A program made the position numbers and the translations under genes. 64,000 nucleotides of DNA from positions 1 to 64,000 of the forward strand of contig NZ_JAJOMA010000004.1 in NCBI RefSeq assembly GCF_021129235.1. The letters are read 5' to 3'. Shown here piece by piece: positions 18,718 to 27,152 of the stretch. Position 1 is the stretch's first letter. Each line of letters starts with the position of its first letter. Source of the DNA: Kineosporia mesophila (GTDB lineage Bacteria; Actinomycetota; Actinomycetes; Actinomycetales; Kineosporiaceae). A model generated the notes under the pieces. It searched no databases and was not told where the DNA came from. It saw only the letters and a list, made by a program, of their open reading frames with translations.

Positions 18718-19812
18718 GTGAAGACCAAGGCTCTCCTCGCCGCCGGCCTCGCGGCAACGTCCGTCCTGGCCCTCGGCGCCTGCGGTTCGTCGTCCTCCGG
18801 CTCCACCGCGAGCTCCGGCTCCAAGTCCAGCGACTCGGGAGGCAACCAGACCCTGGCGATCTACGCCTGGGCCGGTGAGATCCCGGACTCGGTGATCGAC
18901 GGTTTCGAGAAGGAGACCGGGATCAAGGTCACCGTCGACACCTTCGACAGCAACGAGACGATGATCGCCAAGCTGGCGACGGGCAAGTCCGGCTACGACA
19001 TCGTCGAGCCCAGCCAGTACGCCGTGCAGCTGATGGTGCAGCGCAACCTGCTCGACACGATCGACAAGTCCAAGCTCGAGGGCTTCGACAACCTCAACAC
19101 CAAGTTCGTGAACCCGAGCTTCGACGCCGACAACGCGCACAGCCTCCCCTGGGCCTGGGGCACCACCGGCATCCTCTACAACGAGAAGTGCACCGGCGGT
19201 GAGATCACCAGCTGGAGCGACCTGTGGGACTCGAAGTACAAGGGCAAGATCTACATGCTGAACAACATGCTGTCGGCGTACATCGCCGGTCTGCAGGTTC
19301 AGGGCCTGTCCGCCACCACGACCTCGCAGGCCGACATCGAGAAGGCCACCACCAAGCTGCTCGAGCAGAAGCCGCTGCTGGCCGGCTACAACAGCGACAA
19401 CTACGCCGACCTGGTCGGCTCGGGTGACGCCTGCATCGCCGAGGCGTACAGCGGCACCACCGCCGCCAAGGCCGTTCAGGCCAACCAGGACGTTCACTTC
19501 ATCATGCCGTCCGAGGGCGGCACGCTCTGGACCGACTCGTTCTCGATCGTGAACGGCACGAAGAACCAGACCGCGGCCTACCAGTGGCTGAACTACACCC
19601 TCAAGCCCGAGGTCGCCGCGCTGCTCACCGACGACGGCTCGCTGGCCACCGCCAACTCGGCGGCCCTGGACCAGATCAAGAACGAGGACCTGGCGAAGAG
19701 CCCGGCCGTCTACCCGTCCGACGCCCAGCTCGCGAAGGCCGAGTTCATCGTCGACCCGGGTGAGGCCCTGACCTACTACCAGGACGGCTGGACCAAGGTC
19801 TCCGCATCCTGA
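18718..19812 (+). CDS. Polyamine-type periplasmic-binding lipoprotein, PotD-like
   Basis: 364-residue binding protein of the PotD/PotF class. A lipoprotein signal ends at LALGAC (Cys22), followed by a Ser/Gly linker. Family features include IYAWAGEIPDSVIDGFEKET, GYDIVEPSQYAV and LPWAWGTTGILYN. GTG 18718 was chosen because AAAGG lies 8 bases upstream; the ORF also opens at a GTG 15 bases earlier. It delivers the substrate, likely putrescine or spermidine given the adjacent oxidase, to the two permeases. The codon use is strongly biased to C/G-ending codons, consistent with high expression. Confidence 0.88.
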   Translation: MKTKALLAAGLAATSVLALGACGSSSSGSTASSGSKSSDSGGNQTLAIYAWAGEIPDSVIDGFEKETGIKVTVDTFDSNETMIAKLATGKSGYDIVEPSQYAVQLMVQRNLLDTIDKSKLEGFDNLNTKFVNPSFDADNAHSLPWAWGTTGILYNEKCTGGEITSWSDLWDSKYKGKIYMLNNMLSAYIAGLQVQGLSATTTSQADIEKATTKLLEQKPLLAGYNSDNYADLVGSGDACIAEAYSGTTAAKAVQANQDVHFIMPSEGGTLWTDSFSIVNGTKNQTAAYQWLNYTLKPEVAALLTDDGSLATANSAALDQIKNEDLAKSPAVYPSDAQLAKAEFIVDPGEALTYYQDGWTKVSAS

Positions 19813-19846
19813 TTTTCCGAATCCTTCAGCACGGGAAGAGCAAACG

Positions 19847-20956
19847 ATGACCCAGACGTCTGCCGTCCGGCTCCGCGGGATCACCAAGTCCTTCGGGAGC
19901 AACCTGGTGGTCGAGCCCCTCGACCTCGAGATCGGCCGCAACGAGTTCTTCAGCATCCTCGGCCCCTCCGGCTGCGGGAAGACCACGCTCATGCGCATGA
20001 TCACGGGTTTCGAGACCCCGACCGCGGGCTCGGTGGAACTGGACGGCAAGACCGTCGACCGGGTGCCCACCCGGCAACGGGACCTCAACATGCTCTTCCA
20101 GAGCTACGCGCTGTTCCCGCACCTGTCCGTGTACGAGAACGTCGCCTTCGAACTGCGGGTGCGCAAGACCGCGAAGGCCGAGCTCGACCGGCGGGTGCGG
20201 GAGGCGCTGGCCCTGGTACGGCTGGAGGACTTCCCGCAGCGCAAGCCCTCGGAGCTCTCCGGCGGTCAGCGTCAGCGGGTGGCCCTGGCCCGCGCCGTGG
20301 TCGGCCGGCCCGCCGTGGTGCTGCTCGACGAGCCCCTCGGCGCCCTGGACCAGAAGCTGCGCAAGGAGATGCAGTTCGAGCTCAAGCGCATGCAGCGGGA
20401 AGTGGGGATCACGTTCATCTACGTGACCCACGACCAGGAAGAAGCACTGACCATGAGCGACCGGATCGCGGTGATGAGCAAGGGCCGCGTGCTCCAGGTC
20501 GCCGGCCCCACCGAGATCTACGACGCGCCGAACTCCCGGTTCGTCGCGAGCTTCATCGGCAGCTGCAACCTGATCGACGCGGTGATGTCGTCCGCGGACA
20601 CCGTGGAGGTGGCCGGGCTCGGCCCGGTACCCGCCACCGTGACCGGCGGTTTCGCGACCGGTACTCAGGTCGTCGTCGCCGTTCGGCCCGAGCGCATGAC
20701 CCTCACCGACCGGCCCACCGAGGGATCTTTCGCCGGTGTCATCTCGGAGCGGGTCTTCCTCGGTGACGAGTGGACCTACCACGTGAAGACCGGCGGGACC
20801 GAGCTCACCGTGCGGGTCCCCAGCGGCGAGACGTCGGCCGCCCTGGCCACCCTGCCCGAGGGCGGCCAGGTCTGGGTCAGCTGGCCCACCGCGGCCGGCC
20901 GGGTGCTCCCCGCGGACGACACCACCTCCCCCTCCCTGATCGGATCTCCCGCATGA
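19847..20956 (+). CDS. Polyamine-type ABC importer ATPase, PotA-like
   Basis: 369-residue ATPase. Walker A is GPSGCGKTT near residue 40, the Q-loop region reads LFQSYALFPHL, the signature is LSGGQRQRV and Walker B is VVLLDEPLGALD. A C-terminal TOBE-type regulatory domain follows from about residue 240 (VVVAVRPERM). The ATG at 19847 has GGGAAGAG at good spacing. The stop overlaps the start of the amidase gene by 4 bases. It energises the PotB/C-like pore. Confidence 0.92.
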   Translation: MTQTSAVRLRGITKSFGSNLVVEPLDLEIGRNEFFSILGPSGCGKTTLMRMITGFETPTAGSVELDGKTVDRVPTRQRDLNMLFQSYALFPHLSVYENVAFELRVRKTAKAELDRRVREALALVRLEDFPQRKPSELSGGQRQRVALARAVVGRPAVVLLDEPLGALDQKLRKEMQFELKRMQREVGITFIYVTHDQEEALTMSDRIAVMSKGRVLQVAGPTEIYDAPNSRFVASFIGSCNLIDAVMSSADTVEVAGLGPVPATVTGGFATGTQVVVAVRPERMTLTDRPTEGSFAGVISERVFLGDEWTYHVKTGGTELTVRVPSGETSAALATLPEGGQVWVSWPTAAGRVLPADDTTSPSLIGSPA

Positions 20957-21777
20957 CCGCCGAAAACCCTTCCCTGCTGGCCGCCGTCGTACAGCTGGCC
21001 CCCACCACCGACGCGGCCGCCAACCGTGAGGTGATCACCTCGCTGGTCGCCGAGGCGGCGGCGGGCGGGGCCCGGCTGGCCGTGCTGCCGGAAGAGGCGA
21101 TGCTGACCGCCGGTGAGGTGAAGGACGAGCCGGTGGCCGACGTGGTCGCCCGCGAGTGGCCTGCGTTCGTCACGTTGCTCTCACGGCTCTCGATTCAGCA
21201 CGACATCTGGCTGATCGCAGGGGGTTACGAGCCTTCCGGACAGGCCCGCCCGTACAACACCCTGGTGGTGCTGAACCCGCGCGGAGAGGTGGTCACCAGC
21301 TACCGCAAGGTGCACCTGTACGACGCGTTCAGCTACAAGGAGTCGGACTACGTGGTGCCCGGCCCGGACCTGCCGCCGGTGGTCATGGTCGAGGGCGTCG
21401 CGATCGGCCTGATCAACTGCTACGACATCCGTTTCCCGGAACTGGCCCGCAACCTGGTCGACCGCGGCGCCGACGTGCTCAGCGTGTCGGCGGCCTGGGT
21501 CGCCGGCCCGGCCAAGGAAGACCACTGGACCACCCTGGTACGCGCCCGGGCCATCGAGAACACTTGCTGGGTACTGGCTTCCGGCACCAGCTCGGCCGAC
21601 TGCATCGGTAACAGCCTGGCCGTGGACCCGCTCGGCGTGGTCCGCGCCGGTCTCGGCCCGGTGAAGACCGGGGTGGGCCTGGTGCGGATCTCGCTGGACC
21701 GCACCGCGGAGGTGCGGGAGATCCTGCCCTCCCTGGCCAACCGCCGCCTCTCCGTGAGTGTCGAGATCCCGGCCTGA
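20953..21777 (+). CDS. Nitrilase-superfamily carbon-nitrogen hydrolase
   Basis: 274-residue amidase of the carbon-nitrogen hydrolase family. The Glu-Lys-Cys triad is visible: Glu in LAVLPEEAM, Lys in SYRKVHLYD and Cys in LINCYDIRFPE. The sequence resembles omega-amidase and deaminated-glutathione amidase types rather than nitrile hydrolases. ATG 20953 overlaps the PotA-like stop by 4 bases, so it is part of the importer operon. It may cleave an amide formed during polyamine breakdown, for example a gamma-glutamyl or acylated polyamine, or remove omega-amides made by transamination; the substrate is not determined. Confidence 0.85.
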   Translation: MTAENPSLLAAVVQLAPTTDAAANREVITSLVAEAAAGGARLAVLPEEAMLTAGEVKDEPVADVVAREWPAFVTLLSRLSIQHDIWLIAGGYEPSGQARPYNTLVVLNPRGEVVTSYRKVHLYDAFSYKESDYVVPGPDLPPVVMVEGVAIGLINCYDIRFPELARNLVDRGADVLSVSAAWVAGPAKEDHWTTLVRARAIENTCWVLASGTSSADCIGNSLAVDPLGVVRAGLGPVKTGVGLVRISLDRTAEVREILPSLANRRLSVSVEIPA

Positions 21778-21804
21778 GCCTCGTCCTCTGCTGTAAGGAA
21801 CATT

Positions 21805-22491
21805 ATGACTCTCACCATCGGCACCCCGCCGCCGGCGCTCTCCCCCGAACTGACCGAGAAACTCGGCCGGGTCTCCTTCCCGACCATCGGCCACTACCTC
21901 GAAGAGGGATTCGTCGAGCCGGCGATCCAGCGCCAGTGCGGTACGAGGAAGGTGGTCGGGCGGGCGATCACGGTGCGCCTGACGGGTCAGGACTCGACCG
22001 TGCTGCACCACGCGGCGGGATACTGCGAGCCGGGTGACGTGTTCGTCATCGACATGGGCGGCGACACCCGTCACGCCCCGGTCGGTGAGGTGCTCGGTGA
22101 GATCCTGCACGCCCGCGGTGCGACCGGCGTGATCATCGACGGCGTGATGACCGACATCGACGAGGTCGAGCCGCTCGGCCTGCCCGTGTACTCGCGCGGT
22201 CGCAGCGTTCTCACCACCAAGCTGCTGCACCTGGACGCCGGTGGGCTGCACGTGCCCGTCAGCATCGGTGGGGTGACCGTGCACCCGGGTGACGTGGTGC
22301 TGGCCGACCGCAACGGGGTCTTCATCGCCGCGCCGACCGTTCTCGAGGGCATCGTCGACACCGCGCTGGCCGATGACGCCGAGGAACCGGAGCTGGTCGA
22401 GCAGGTGCGCCACGGTGAACGACTGGGCGACCTGACCGGCGCCACCACAGCGATCCAGAAGATCCTGGCAGAGCGAGAGGCCACCCGATGA
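21805..22491 (+). CDS. RraA-like / HMG-aldolase-family protein
   Basis: 228-residue protein of the RraA family, which includes 4-hydroxy-4-methyl-2-oxoglutarate/4-carboxy-4-hydroxy-2-oxoadipate aldolases and oxaloacetate decarboxylases. Seen are GDVFVIDMGGDTRHAPVGEVL, the conserved GVIIDGVMTDIDEV (where aldolases keep an Arg-Asp metal/pyruvate site) and HPGDVVLADRNGVFIA. An enzymatic role fits the catabolic operon better than RNase regulation. It starts 27 bases after the amidase and overlaps the DUF849 gene by 4 bases. The exact reaction is unknown. Confidence 0.8.
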   Translation: MTLTIGTPPPALSPELTEKLGRVSFPTIGHYLEEGFVEPAIQRQCGTRKVVGRAITVRLTGQDSTVLHHAAGYCEPGDVFVIDMGGDTRHAPVGEVLGEILHARGATGVIIDGVMTDIDEVEPLGLPVYSRGRSVLTTKLLHLDAGGLHVPVSIGGVTVHPGDVVLADRNGVFIAAPTVLEGIVDTALADDAEEPELVEQVRHGERLGDLTGATTAIQKILAEREATR

Positions 22492-23222
22492 GCACCCTGA
22501 TCAAGGCCGCGATCAACGGCGGCCGCGGATACGCCGAGAACCCGGCTGTGCCGATCACGCCCTCCGAGATCGCCAAGGCCGCCTTCGAGGCCGTGCGGGC
22601 CGGGGCCGATGTGGTGCACGCGCACGCCCGCACCAGCGACGGCGGGCAGACCATCCACCCGGACGACATCGCCGCCCTGGTGCGCGCGGTGAAGGCCGTG
22701 GACCCGAACATCGTTCTGGGCACCACCACCGGCCTGTGGACCTGTTCCGGGCACGCCGAACGGATGACACTGCTCGAGGCCTGGCCGGCCGACGCCCAGC
22801 CCGACTTCGCCAGTGTCGCGTTCTGCGAGGAGGGTGCGGCCGAGGCCGCCCAGCTGGTGCTGGCCAAGGGCATGGTGCTGGAGTCGGCCGTGTGGGCCCC
22901 CGCCGACGTGCCGGCGCTGCTGGCCTCGCCGACCCTGCACCAGAACGTGCGCATCCTGATCGAACCGGAGATCGAGGACGTGGACAAGGCGGTCACGATG
23001 GCCCGCGAGATCGCCGCACAGGTACGTGCCGCCGGGGTGAAGGCCCCGATCCTCTACCACGGCTACGAGGTCACGGCCTGGCCCCTGGTGCGCGCGGCGT
23101 TCGAGGACGGCTGCGAGACCCGGGTGGGCTACGAGGACATGCTCCTGCTCGAGGACGGCACCCCGGCCCTCGACAACGCCGCGATGGTCCGGCTGGCCCG
23201 GGAGATCGAACTGGCACGATAG
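22488..23222 (+). CDS. BKACE-family (DUF849) beta-keto acid cleavage enzyme
   Basis: 244-residue protein with the start KAAINGGRGYAENPAVPITP and the metal/substrate region VVHAHARTSDGGQTIHPDD, typical of BKACE enzymes, which split beta-keto acids with acetyl-CoA in a zinc-dependent reaction. It is somewhat shorter than the usual ~300 residues. ATG 22488 overlaps the RraA-like stop. With the amidase and RraA-like genes it suggests a side pathway for a keto acid derived from an amine, in the same transcript as the importer. Substrate unknown. Confidence 0.82.
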   Translation: MSTLIKAAINGGRGYAENPAVPITPSEIAKAAFEAVRAGADVVHAHARTSDGGQTIHPDDIAALVRAVKAVDPNIVLGTTTGLWTCSGHAERMTLLEAWPADAQPDFASVAFCEEGAAEAAQLVLAKGMVLESAVWAPADVPALLASPTLHQNVRILIEPEIEDVDKAVTMAREIAAQVRAAGVKAPILYHGYEVTAWPLVRAAFEDGCETRVGYEDMLLLEDGTPALDNAAMVRLAREIELAR

Positions 23223-23227
23223 AGCGC

Positions 23228-23710
23228 ATGGCAGTCGACGAGATCGACCGCCGCCTGGTCGAGCTGCTCGGCGAGGACGGGCGGCGCACGTTCACCGAGA
23301 TGGCCGCCGTGGTCGGCGTCTCCGAGGCGACCGTGCGCGCCCGGGTGCAGCGGCTCACCGCCGACGGCACCCTGCGCATCGTGGCCCTGTGCAATCCCCT
23401 GACCCTGGGCCACCAGTCGGTGCGGCTGCTGCTCACCGTGCGCGGGCTCACCCCGCGCGCGGTGGCCAGGAGCCTGCTCGGCCTGCCGATGATCGGTCAT
23501 GTGGGCCTCACCTCGGGCGCGCACGACATCTACGTCGAGGCCACGCCGCGGGATCTCGCCCAGCTGGCCGACCTGCTCGACGAGCTGCGCCGCACGCCCG
23601 GGGTGGCCACGATCGACCAGTACGTGATGACCCGCCTGTACAAGGACTACTCGTGGTCGGGGCTGCGCAACCTCACCGGTGAGCGCGCCCACGGGGGCGG
23701 ATCGACCTAA
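23228..23710 (+). CDS. Lrp/AsnC-family regulator
   Basis: 160-residue regulator: an N-terminal winged helix (IDRRLVELLGEDGRRTFTEM, then VGVSEATVRARVQRL) and a C-terminal RAM/ligand domain. It starts 5 bases after the BKACE gene and is the last gene of the polyamine-importer operon, so it probably gives feedback control by an amino acid or catabolite. Its stop overlaps the oppositely oriented second Lrp gene by 4 bases. Confidence 0.88.
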   Translation: MAVDEIDRRLVELLGEDGRRTFTEMAAVVGVSEATVRARVQRLTADGTLRIVALCNPLTLGHQSVRLLLTVRGLTPRAVARSLLGLPMIGHVGLTSGAHDIYVEATPRDLAQLADLLDELRRTPGVATIDQYVMTRLYKDYSWSGLRNLTGERAHGGGST

Positions 23711-24213
23711 CTCGCACCGGATGTCGGATGGGGACGGGTGGGCCGGTTCACCGGCTCGCGGAAGCCGGCCCAGAGGTAGTCGTCCTTGATCACCTCGAGC
23801 ACAGTTGCCGTCTCCACCGTCTCGACCCCCTGCACCCTTCGCACCTTTTCCGAGAGAAAGGTCGAGAGGTGGGCATTGTCGGTAAATCTGACGTCGACGA
23901 TCAGGTCGAAGCTGCCGATGCAGGCGCCGACGTACTTCACCTCGGGCATCTCCGACAGGGCGGTGGCCACACTGGCGAGCGTCGCACCCCGCACCCGGAT
24001 CGACAGGTGAGCCTCCAGGAAGCCCATTTTCGTGGCATTGGGCATCCCGACGACCTGAACGATGCCGAGGCTCAGCAGCCGCTTGTAGCGAGCCCGCACA
24101 CTGCCCTCGGAAAGCCCGACATACCGCCCGATCTCGCCGAAAGAGCGGCGGCCGTCGATACGCAGCTGATCGATGATCTTGCGGTCGATCACGTCGACGG
24201 CCTCGATCTCCAT
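23707..24213 (-). CDS. Second Lrp/AsnC-family regulator
   Basis: 168-residue Lrp/AsnC protein with DNA-binding segment VIDRKIIDQLRIDGRRSFGE followed by VGLSEGSVRARYKRLL, and a RAM domain (YVGACIGSFDLIVDVRF). It follows the nucleoside hydrolase gene by 10 bases on the same strand and is tail-to-tail with the first Lrp gene. It may regulate the hydrolase, the amine genes or both; the C-terminal end DDYLWAGFREPV resembles that of its neighbour (KDYSWSGLRNL), suggesting a shared subfamily. Confidence 0.87.
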   Translation of the reverse strand: MEIEAVDVIDRKIIDQLRIDGRRSFGEIGRYVGLSEGSVRARYKRLLSLGIVQVVGMPNATKMGFLEAHLSIRVRGATLASVATALSEMPEVKYVGACIGSFDLIVDVRFTDNAHLSTFLSEKVRRVQGVETVETATVLEVIKDDYLWAGFREPVNRPTRPHPTSGAS

Positions 24214-24223
24214 ACGAACGACT

Positions 24224-25153
24224 CTAGGCGTTCTTCAGGCCGAGGAGCCGCTCGAGCAGGAGCGGACCGACCGCATCGTCGATGGCGGTGACCACGTCGA
24301 TCGCCGGACCGGTCTCCACCGGCACGGTGCGGCCCCGCTCGGCGCCCGAGGTCTCGACCCGGATGCCGGTGGACCGCACGGTGGCGGCCGCGACGTCGCC
24401 GACGGCCAGCATCGTGGCCATCGGGTCGTGGAGGGCGCTGACGCGCCGGCCGTACCGGACCTCGTGGAAGCCCAGGTAGCAGTCGAGCATGCCGGCCAGC
24501 GCCACCTGGAAGACGCCCCCGGTGGCCGCCAGCGCGTCCTGGGCGGTGACGTCGAGCATGTGGGTCAGGGTGACGTCCAGCGGCACCAGGGTGACCGGCC
24601 AGCCGGCCCCGAGCACGAGGGCTGCGGCCTCGGCGTCGTTCCCGATGTTGGCCTCGGCGTGGTCGGTGATGTTGCCGGGCACCCAGACCGCGCCACCCAT
24701 GATGGTGACGTGGGCGACCAGCTCGGGCAGGCGCGGCTCCAGCTCGAGGGCCCTGGCCAGGTTGGTGAGCGGCCCGACCGCGACCAGGTGCAACCGGCCC
24801 GCGTGGGCCAGTGCTGCCTCGACGATCTGCTGGGCACCGCTCACCGATTCCGGTTCGCGGGCGGACCGGGCGAGGGTGACGTCGCCGATGCCGTTCCCGC
24901 CGTGCACGTGCGGGGCGCCACCGGCGTAGCTGCCCACCAGCGGGTCGTGCTCGCCGACGGCGACCGGGATGTCGTCACGCCCCAGCACGGCCAGCAGGTC
25001 GAGCGTGTTGCGGGCCGCCTGCGCGGCGTCGATGTTGCCGCTCACCGTGCTGATGCTCACCAGCTCGATGCCGGTGCAGGAAACCAGGTGCCCCAGGGCC
25101 AGGGAGTCGTCGATCCCGGTGTCGCAGTCGAAGTGGACCGGCAGCTCGGACAA
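24224..25153 (-). CDS. Inosine/uridine-preferring nucleoside hydrolase family protein
   Basis: 309-residue N-ribohydrolase. The Ca/ribose motif DxDxGxDD is visible as DCDTGIDDSLA right after the start, and the histidine-containing segment APHVHGGNGIGDV follows. It would release base and ribose from nucleosides. The start is taken as TTG 25153, with GGGAG 5 bases upstream; the frame stays open to ATG 25282 but that part runs into the tRNA terminator hairpin. It is first in a two-gene unit with the second Lrp gene and lies next to the mobile-element insertion point. Confidence 0.85.
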   Translation of the reverse strand: MSELPVHFDCDTGIDDSLALGHLVSCTGIELVSISTVSGNIDAAQAARNTLDLLAVLGRDDIPVAVGEHDPLVGSYAGGAPHVHGGNGIGDVTLARSAREPESVSGAQQIVEAALAHAGRLHLVAVGPLTNLARALELEPRLPELVAHVTIMGGAVWVPGNITDHAEANIGNDAEAAALVLGAGWPVTLVPLDVTLTHMLDVTAQDALAATGGVFQVALAGMLDCYLGFHEVRYGRRVSALHDPMATMLAVGDVAAATVRSTGIRVETSGAERGRTVPVETGPAIDVVTAIDDAVGPLLLERLLGLKNA

Positions 25154-25241
25154 GGTGACTCCCAGGAGAAGGCGAAACGAACAGCCGATCAGCCTATCCC
25201 AGCATCGTTTCGGGCCCGGACCCGGACGGGCCGCCAAACCC

Positions 25242-25283
25242 ATTGAGGCCTGGTCACCGGGGTTCCGGTGACCAGGCCTCAAT
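25242..25283. terminator. Original terminator of the initiator tRNA gene hit by the element
   Basis: Perfect 19-bp arms around a 4-base loop, just beyond the displaced tRNA 3' end. It belongs to the chromosomal tRNA transcript and is now separated from the intact tRNA by the 24.7-kb element. Confidence 0.8.
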
Positions 25284-25287
25284 CTTT

Positions 25288-25332
25288 GTAGCGGGGACAG
25301 GATTTGAACCTGCGACCTCTGGGTTATGAGCC
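25288..25332 (-). repeat. attL: 3' fragment of tRNA-fMet
   Basis: Identical to the T-arm, variable, anticodon 3' part and acceptor end of the intact tRNA at 49995. The identity stops in the anticodon stem, where the 5' half is replaced by element sequence, so it cannot be a functional tRNA. Confidence 0.92.
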
Positions 25333-25407
25333 ACGCGCAGGCGTCAATCCACCCCTGTTCAGCGGTGCCATATTCTAGATAAAGTGCAGGTCAGAGGCAC
25401 AATCAGC

Positions 25408-25441
25408 GTTCGCCGTGGTTCGCTACGAACCGGAGGCGAAC
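25408..25441. promoter_or_regulatory. Nested palindrome between attL and integrase
   Basis: GTTCGCC ... GGCGAAC encloses a second perfect pair GGTTCG-cta-CGAACC. It lies 52 bases before the integrase start, so it may be an operator of the integrase or a recombination-accessory binding site. Confidence 0.45.
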
Positions 25442-25444
25442 GTG

Positions 25445-25476
25445 CTAGTTCGCTAGCTGATTGCCAGCAGATGATC
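25445..25476. repeat. Left arm-type repeats (CTAGTTCGC and TTGCCAGCAGATGATC)
   Basis: CTAGTTCGC (25445-25453) recurs exactly at 49891-49899, and the 16-mer at 25461-25476 matches 13 of 16 bases at 49926-49941. Paired repeats just inside both att sites are what integrase arm-type sites look like. Confidence 0.45.
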
Positions 25477-25492
25477 TTCGAAAGGGCACGGC

Positions 25493-27001
25493 GTGGGGTA
25501 CGTCATCACCAGGCTCGGCAAGAACGGCCACGAGCGTCACACCGGCATGTACCGCGACCTCACCGGCACGCCCCGCTCGGCCGGAACGTACGACAGCAGC
25601 GAGACCGCTCTGCGCAAGGCCAACGCCGCTGAGGACGACGCCAAGGCCGGCCGCGGTGGGAACCCCAAGCGCTCCCGGGCCACTCTGCGCGCCTACATCG
25701 AGACCGAGTGGCTGGTCCACCACGTCATCGAGGACACCACCCGCGAGGGATACCTCTACCTCCTACGCCGGTACGTCTACCCCGAGATCGGTGACCTGCG
25801 CCTGCGCGACCTCCAGCCCGAACGCATCCGGGCCTGGCTCACGCGTCTGTCCAGCGTCCACGACGCTAACCCGCCTACCGTCCGCAACGTCAAGGTCGTC
25901 TTCGACGCCGTCATGACCACCGCCGTGAACGACCAGATCATCCCCACCCACCCCGGACGCGGTATCCGCACCCCACCCGTGGCCCGCAAGCCCCGCCGCA
26001 CCATCACCGCCGAGCACTACCAGCGCCTGCACGAAGCCCTGGCCGACGAACCCCTCATGCAGCTACTCGTCGAGACCGACATCGAGACCGGCCTGCGCTG
26101 GGGAGAACTGTCCGAACTACGCCCCCGCGACATCGACTGGGACAGCTCCATCCTCACCATCTCCCGCGTCGTCATCCACCTGCGCGCCAAGACCACCCAG
26201 GGTGGACCCCAGTTCAAGGTCAAGCACTACCCCAAAGACAAGGAATGGCGTCAGATCAAACTGGCCCCTCACCTGCGAGACAAGCTCCGCGAGCACTGCA
26301 CCAGCCGCCAGCTCAAGCGCGATGACCTTCTCTTCCCCCTGCCCGAGGTCACAGGACCGGCCCGGCGACGACGGCCAATCGTCCTGCCCGACCCCGTGAC
26401 CCTGGGCTTCACCGAGCCGAACGAGAAAGAACGCCGCTACCGTCACGGCACCCTGACCGCCTACCAGGCCGGGCGCTGCCGCTGCCAGTACTGCAAGGAC
26501 GCCGTCGCCGTATACCGCGCCGAACGCCGAGCTGCGGGCAAGGACAACCCACGCAACCCCCGCGAGACCGCCACCGACGCAGAACGGCACATGTCCAACG
26601 ACTGGTTCCGCCACAACATCTGGAACCCCGCCCTCACCCGCGCCGACGTCGGCTTCCGCGTCACCCCACACGGCCTACGTCACGCCCTCGACAACATCCG
26701 TACACCCACCCGCATGTTGGCTCAAAGGTTAATCCCAGAGGCATCTTCCGCTGTCTGTGCACTGCAACCAACTCCTGCAGCAACTTCCCTATCAGCCGAC
26801 ACCGCGATCCAGGGACACAACACCGGCGCCACCGATGGCGAGACCACGGCTCATCTGGCCACCGTCACCGCACTGCCCACACCCAGCACCAACCCCGCTG
26901 AAACCTTACAAGGCATGGATCCTGACCTTGTCCGACTGGTCCTCGCCGGATTACTCAATCAAATACGACCCACAGCTGAACCTACCGAAAAGACCTATTG
27001 A
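25493..27001 (+). CDS. Tyrosine-type site-specific integrase, C-terminal catalytic part apparently lost
   Basis: 502-residue integrase starting at GTG (AAAGGG upstream). It has an N-terminal SAM-like/AP2-like binding region, core-binding domain, first catalytic Arg in TGLRWGELSELRPRD near residue 200 and a Cys-rich insert (AGRCRCQYC) known from actinobacterial integrases. The HxxR box TPHGLRHA is near residue 394. After that box the sequence stops resembling integrases: about 100 residues rich in Ala, Thr and Pro contain a single tyrosine, which is the last residue. The usual GH...T...Y box is missing in all three forward frames. It should have driven insertion into the tRNA gene but may now be inactive. 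Confidence 0.85.
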   Translation: MGYVITRLGKNGHERHTGMYRDLTGTPRSAGTYDSSETALRKANAAEDDAKAGRGGNPKRSRATLRAYIETEWLVHHVIEDTTREGYLYLLRRYVYPEIGDLRLRDLQPERIRAWLTRLSSVHDANPPTVRNVKVVFDAVMTTAVNDQIIPTHPGRGIRTPPVARKPRRTITAEHYQRLHEALADEPLMQLLVETDIETGLRWGELSELRPRDIDWDSSILTISRVVIHLRAKTTQGGPQFKVKHYPKDKEWRQIKLAPHLRDKLREHCTSRQLKRDDLLFPLPEVTGPARRRRPIVLPDPVTLGFTEPNEKERRYRHGTLTAYQAGRCRCQYCKDAVAVYRAERRAAGKDNPRNPRETATDAERHMSNDWFRHNIWNPALTRADVGFRVTPHGLRHALDNIRTPTRMLAQRLIPEASSAVCALQPTPAATSLSADTAIQGHNTGATDGETTAHLATVTALPTPSTNPAETLQGMDPDLVRLVLAGLLNQIRPTAEPTEKTY

Positions 27002-27152
27002 AAGATGCAGACATCGCGCACGCCTGAACGGTTTATAAGGAAACCGGTGAGGCTCTTCCAAAATTGCGAACCGGACGATGAGAGCAAGATTCGAAACGAC
27101 ATTGACCCATGAGAATCAGACGGCGAGCTGGCTTCAGCGATCGGGCACCCTT

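Noticed and set aside
25288-25332. A fourth tRNA gene
   Set aside because: Only the 3' part is present; the 5' half is replaced by element DNA.
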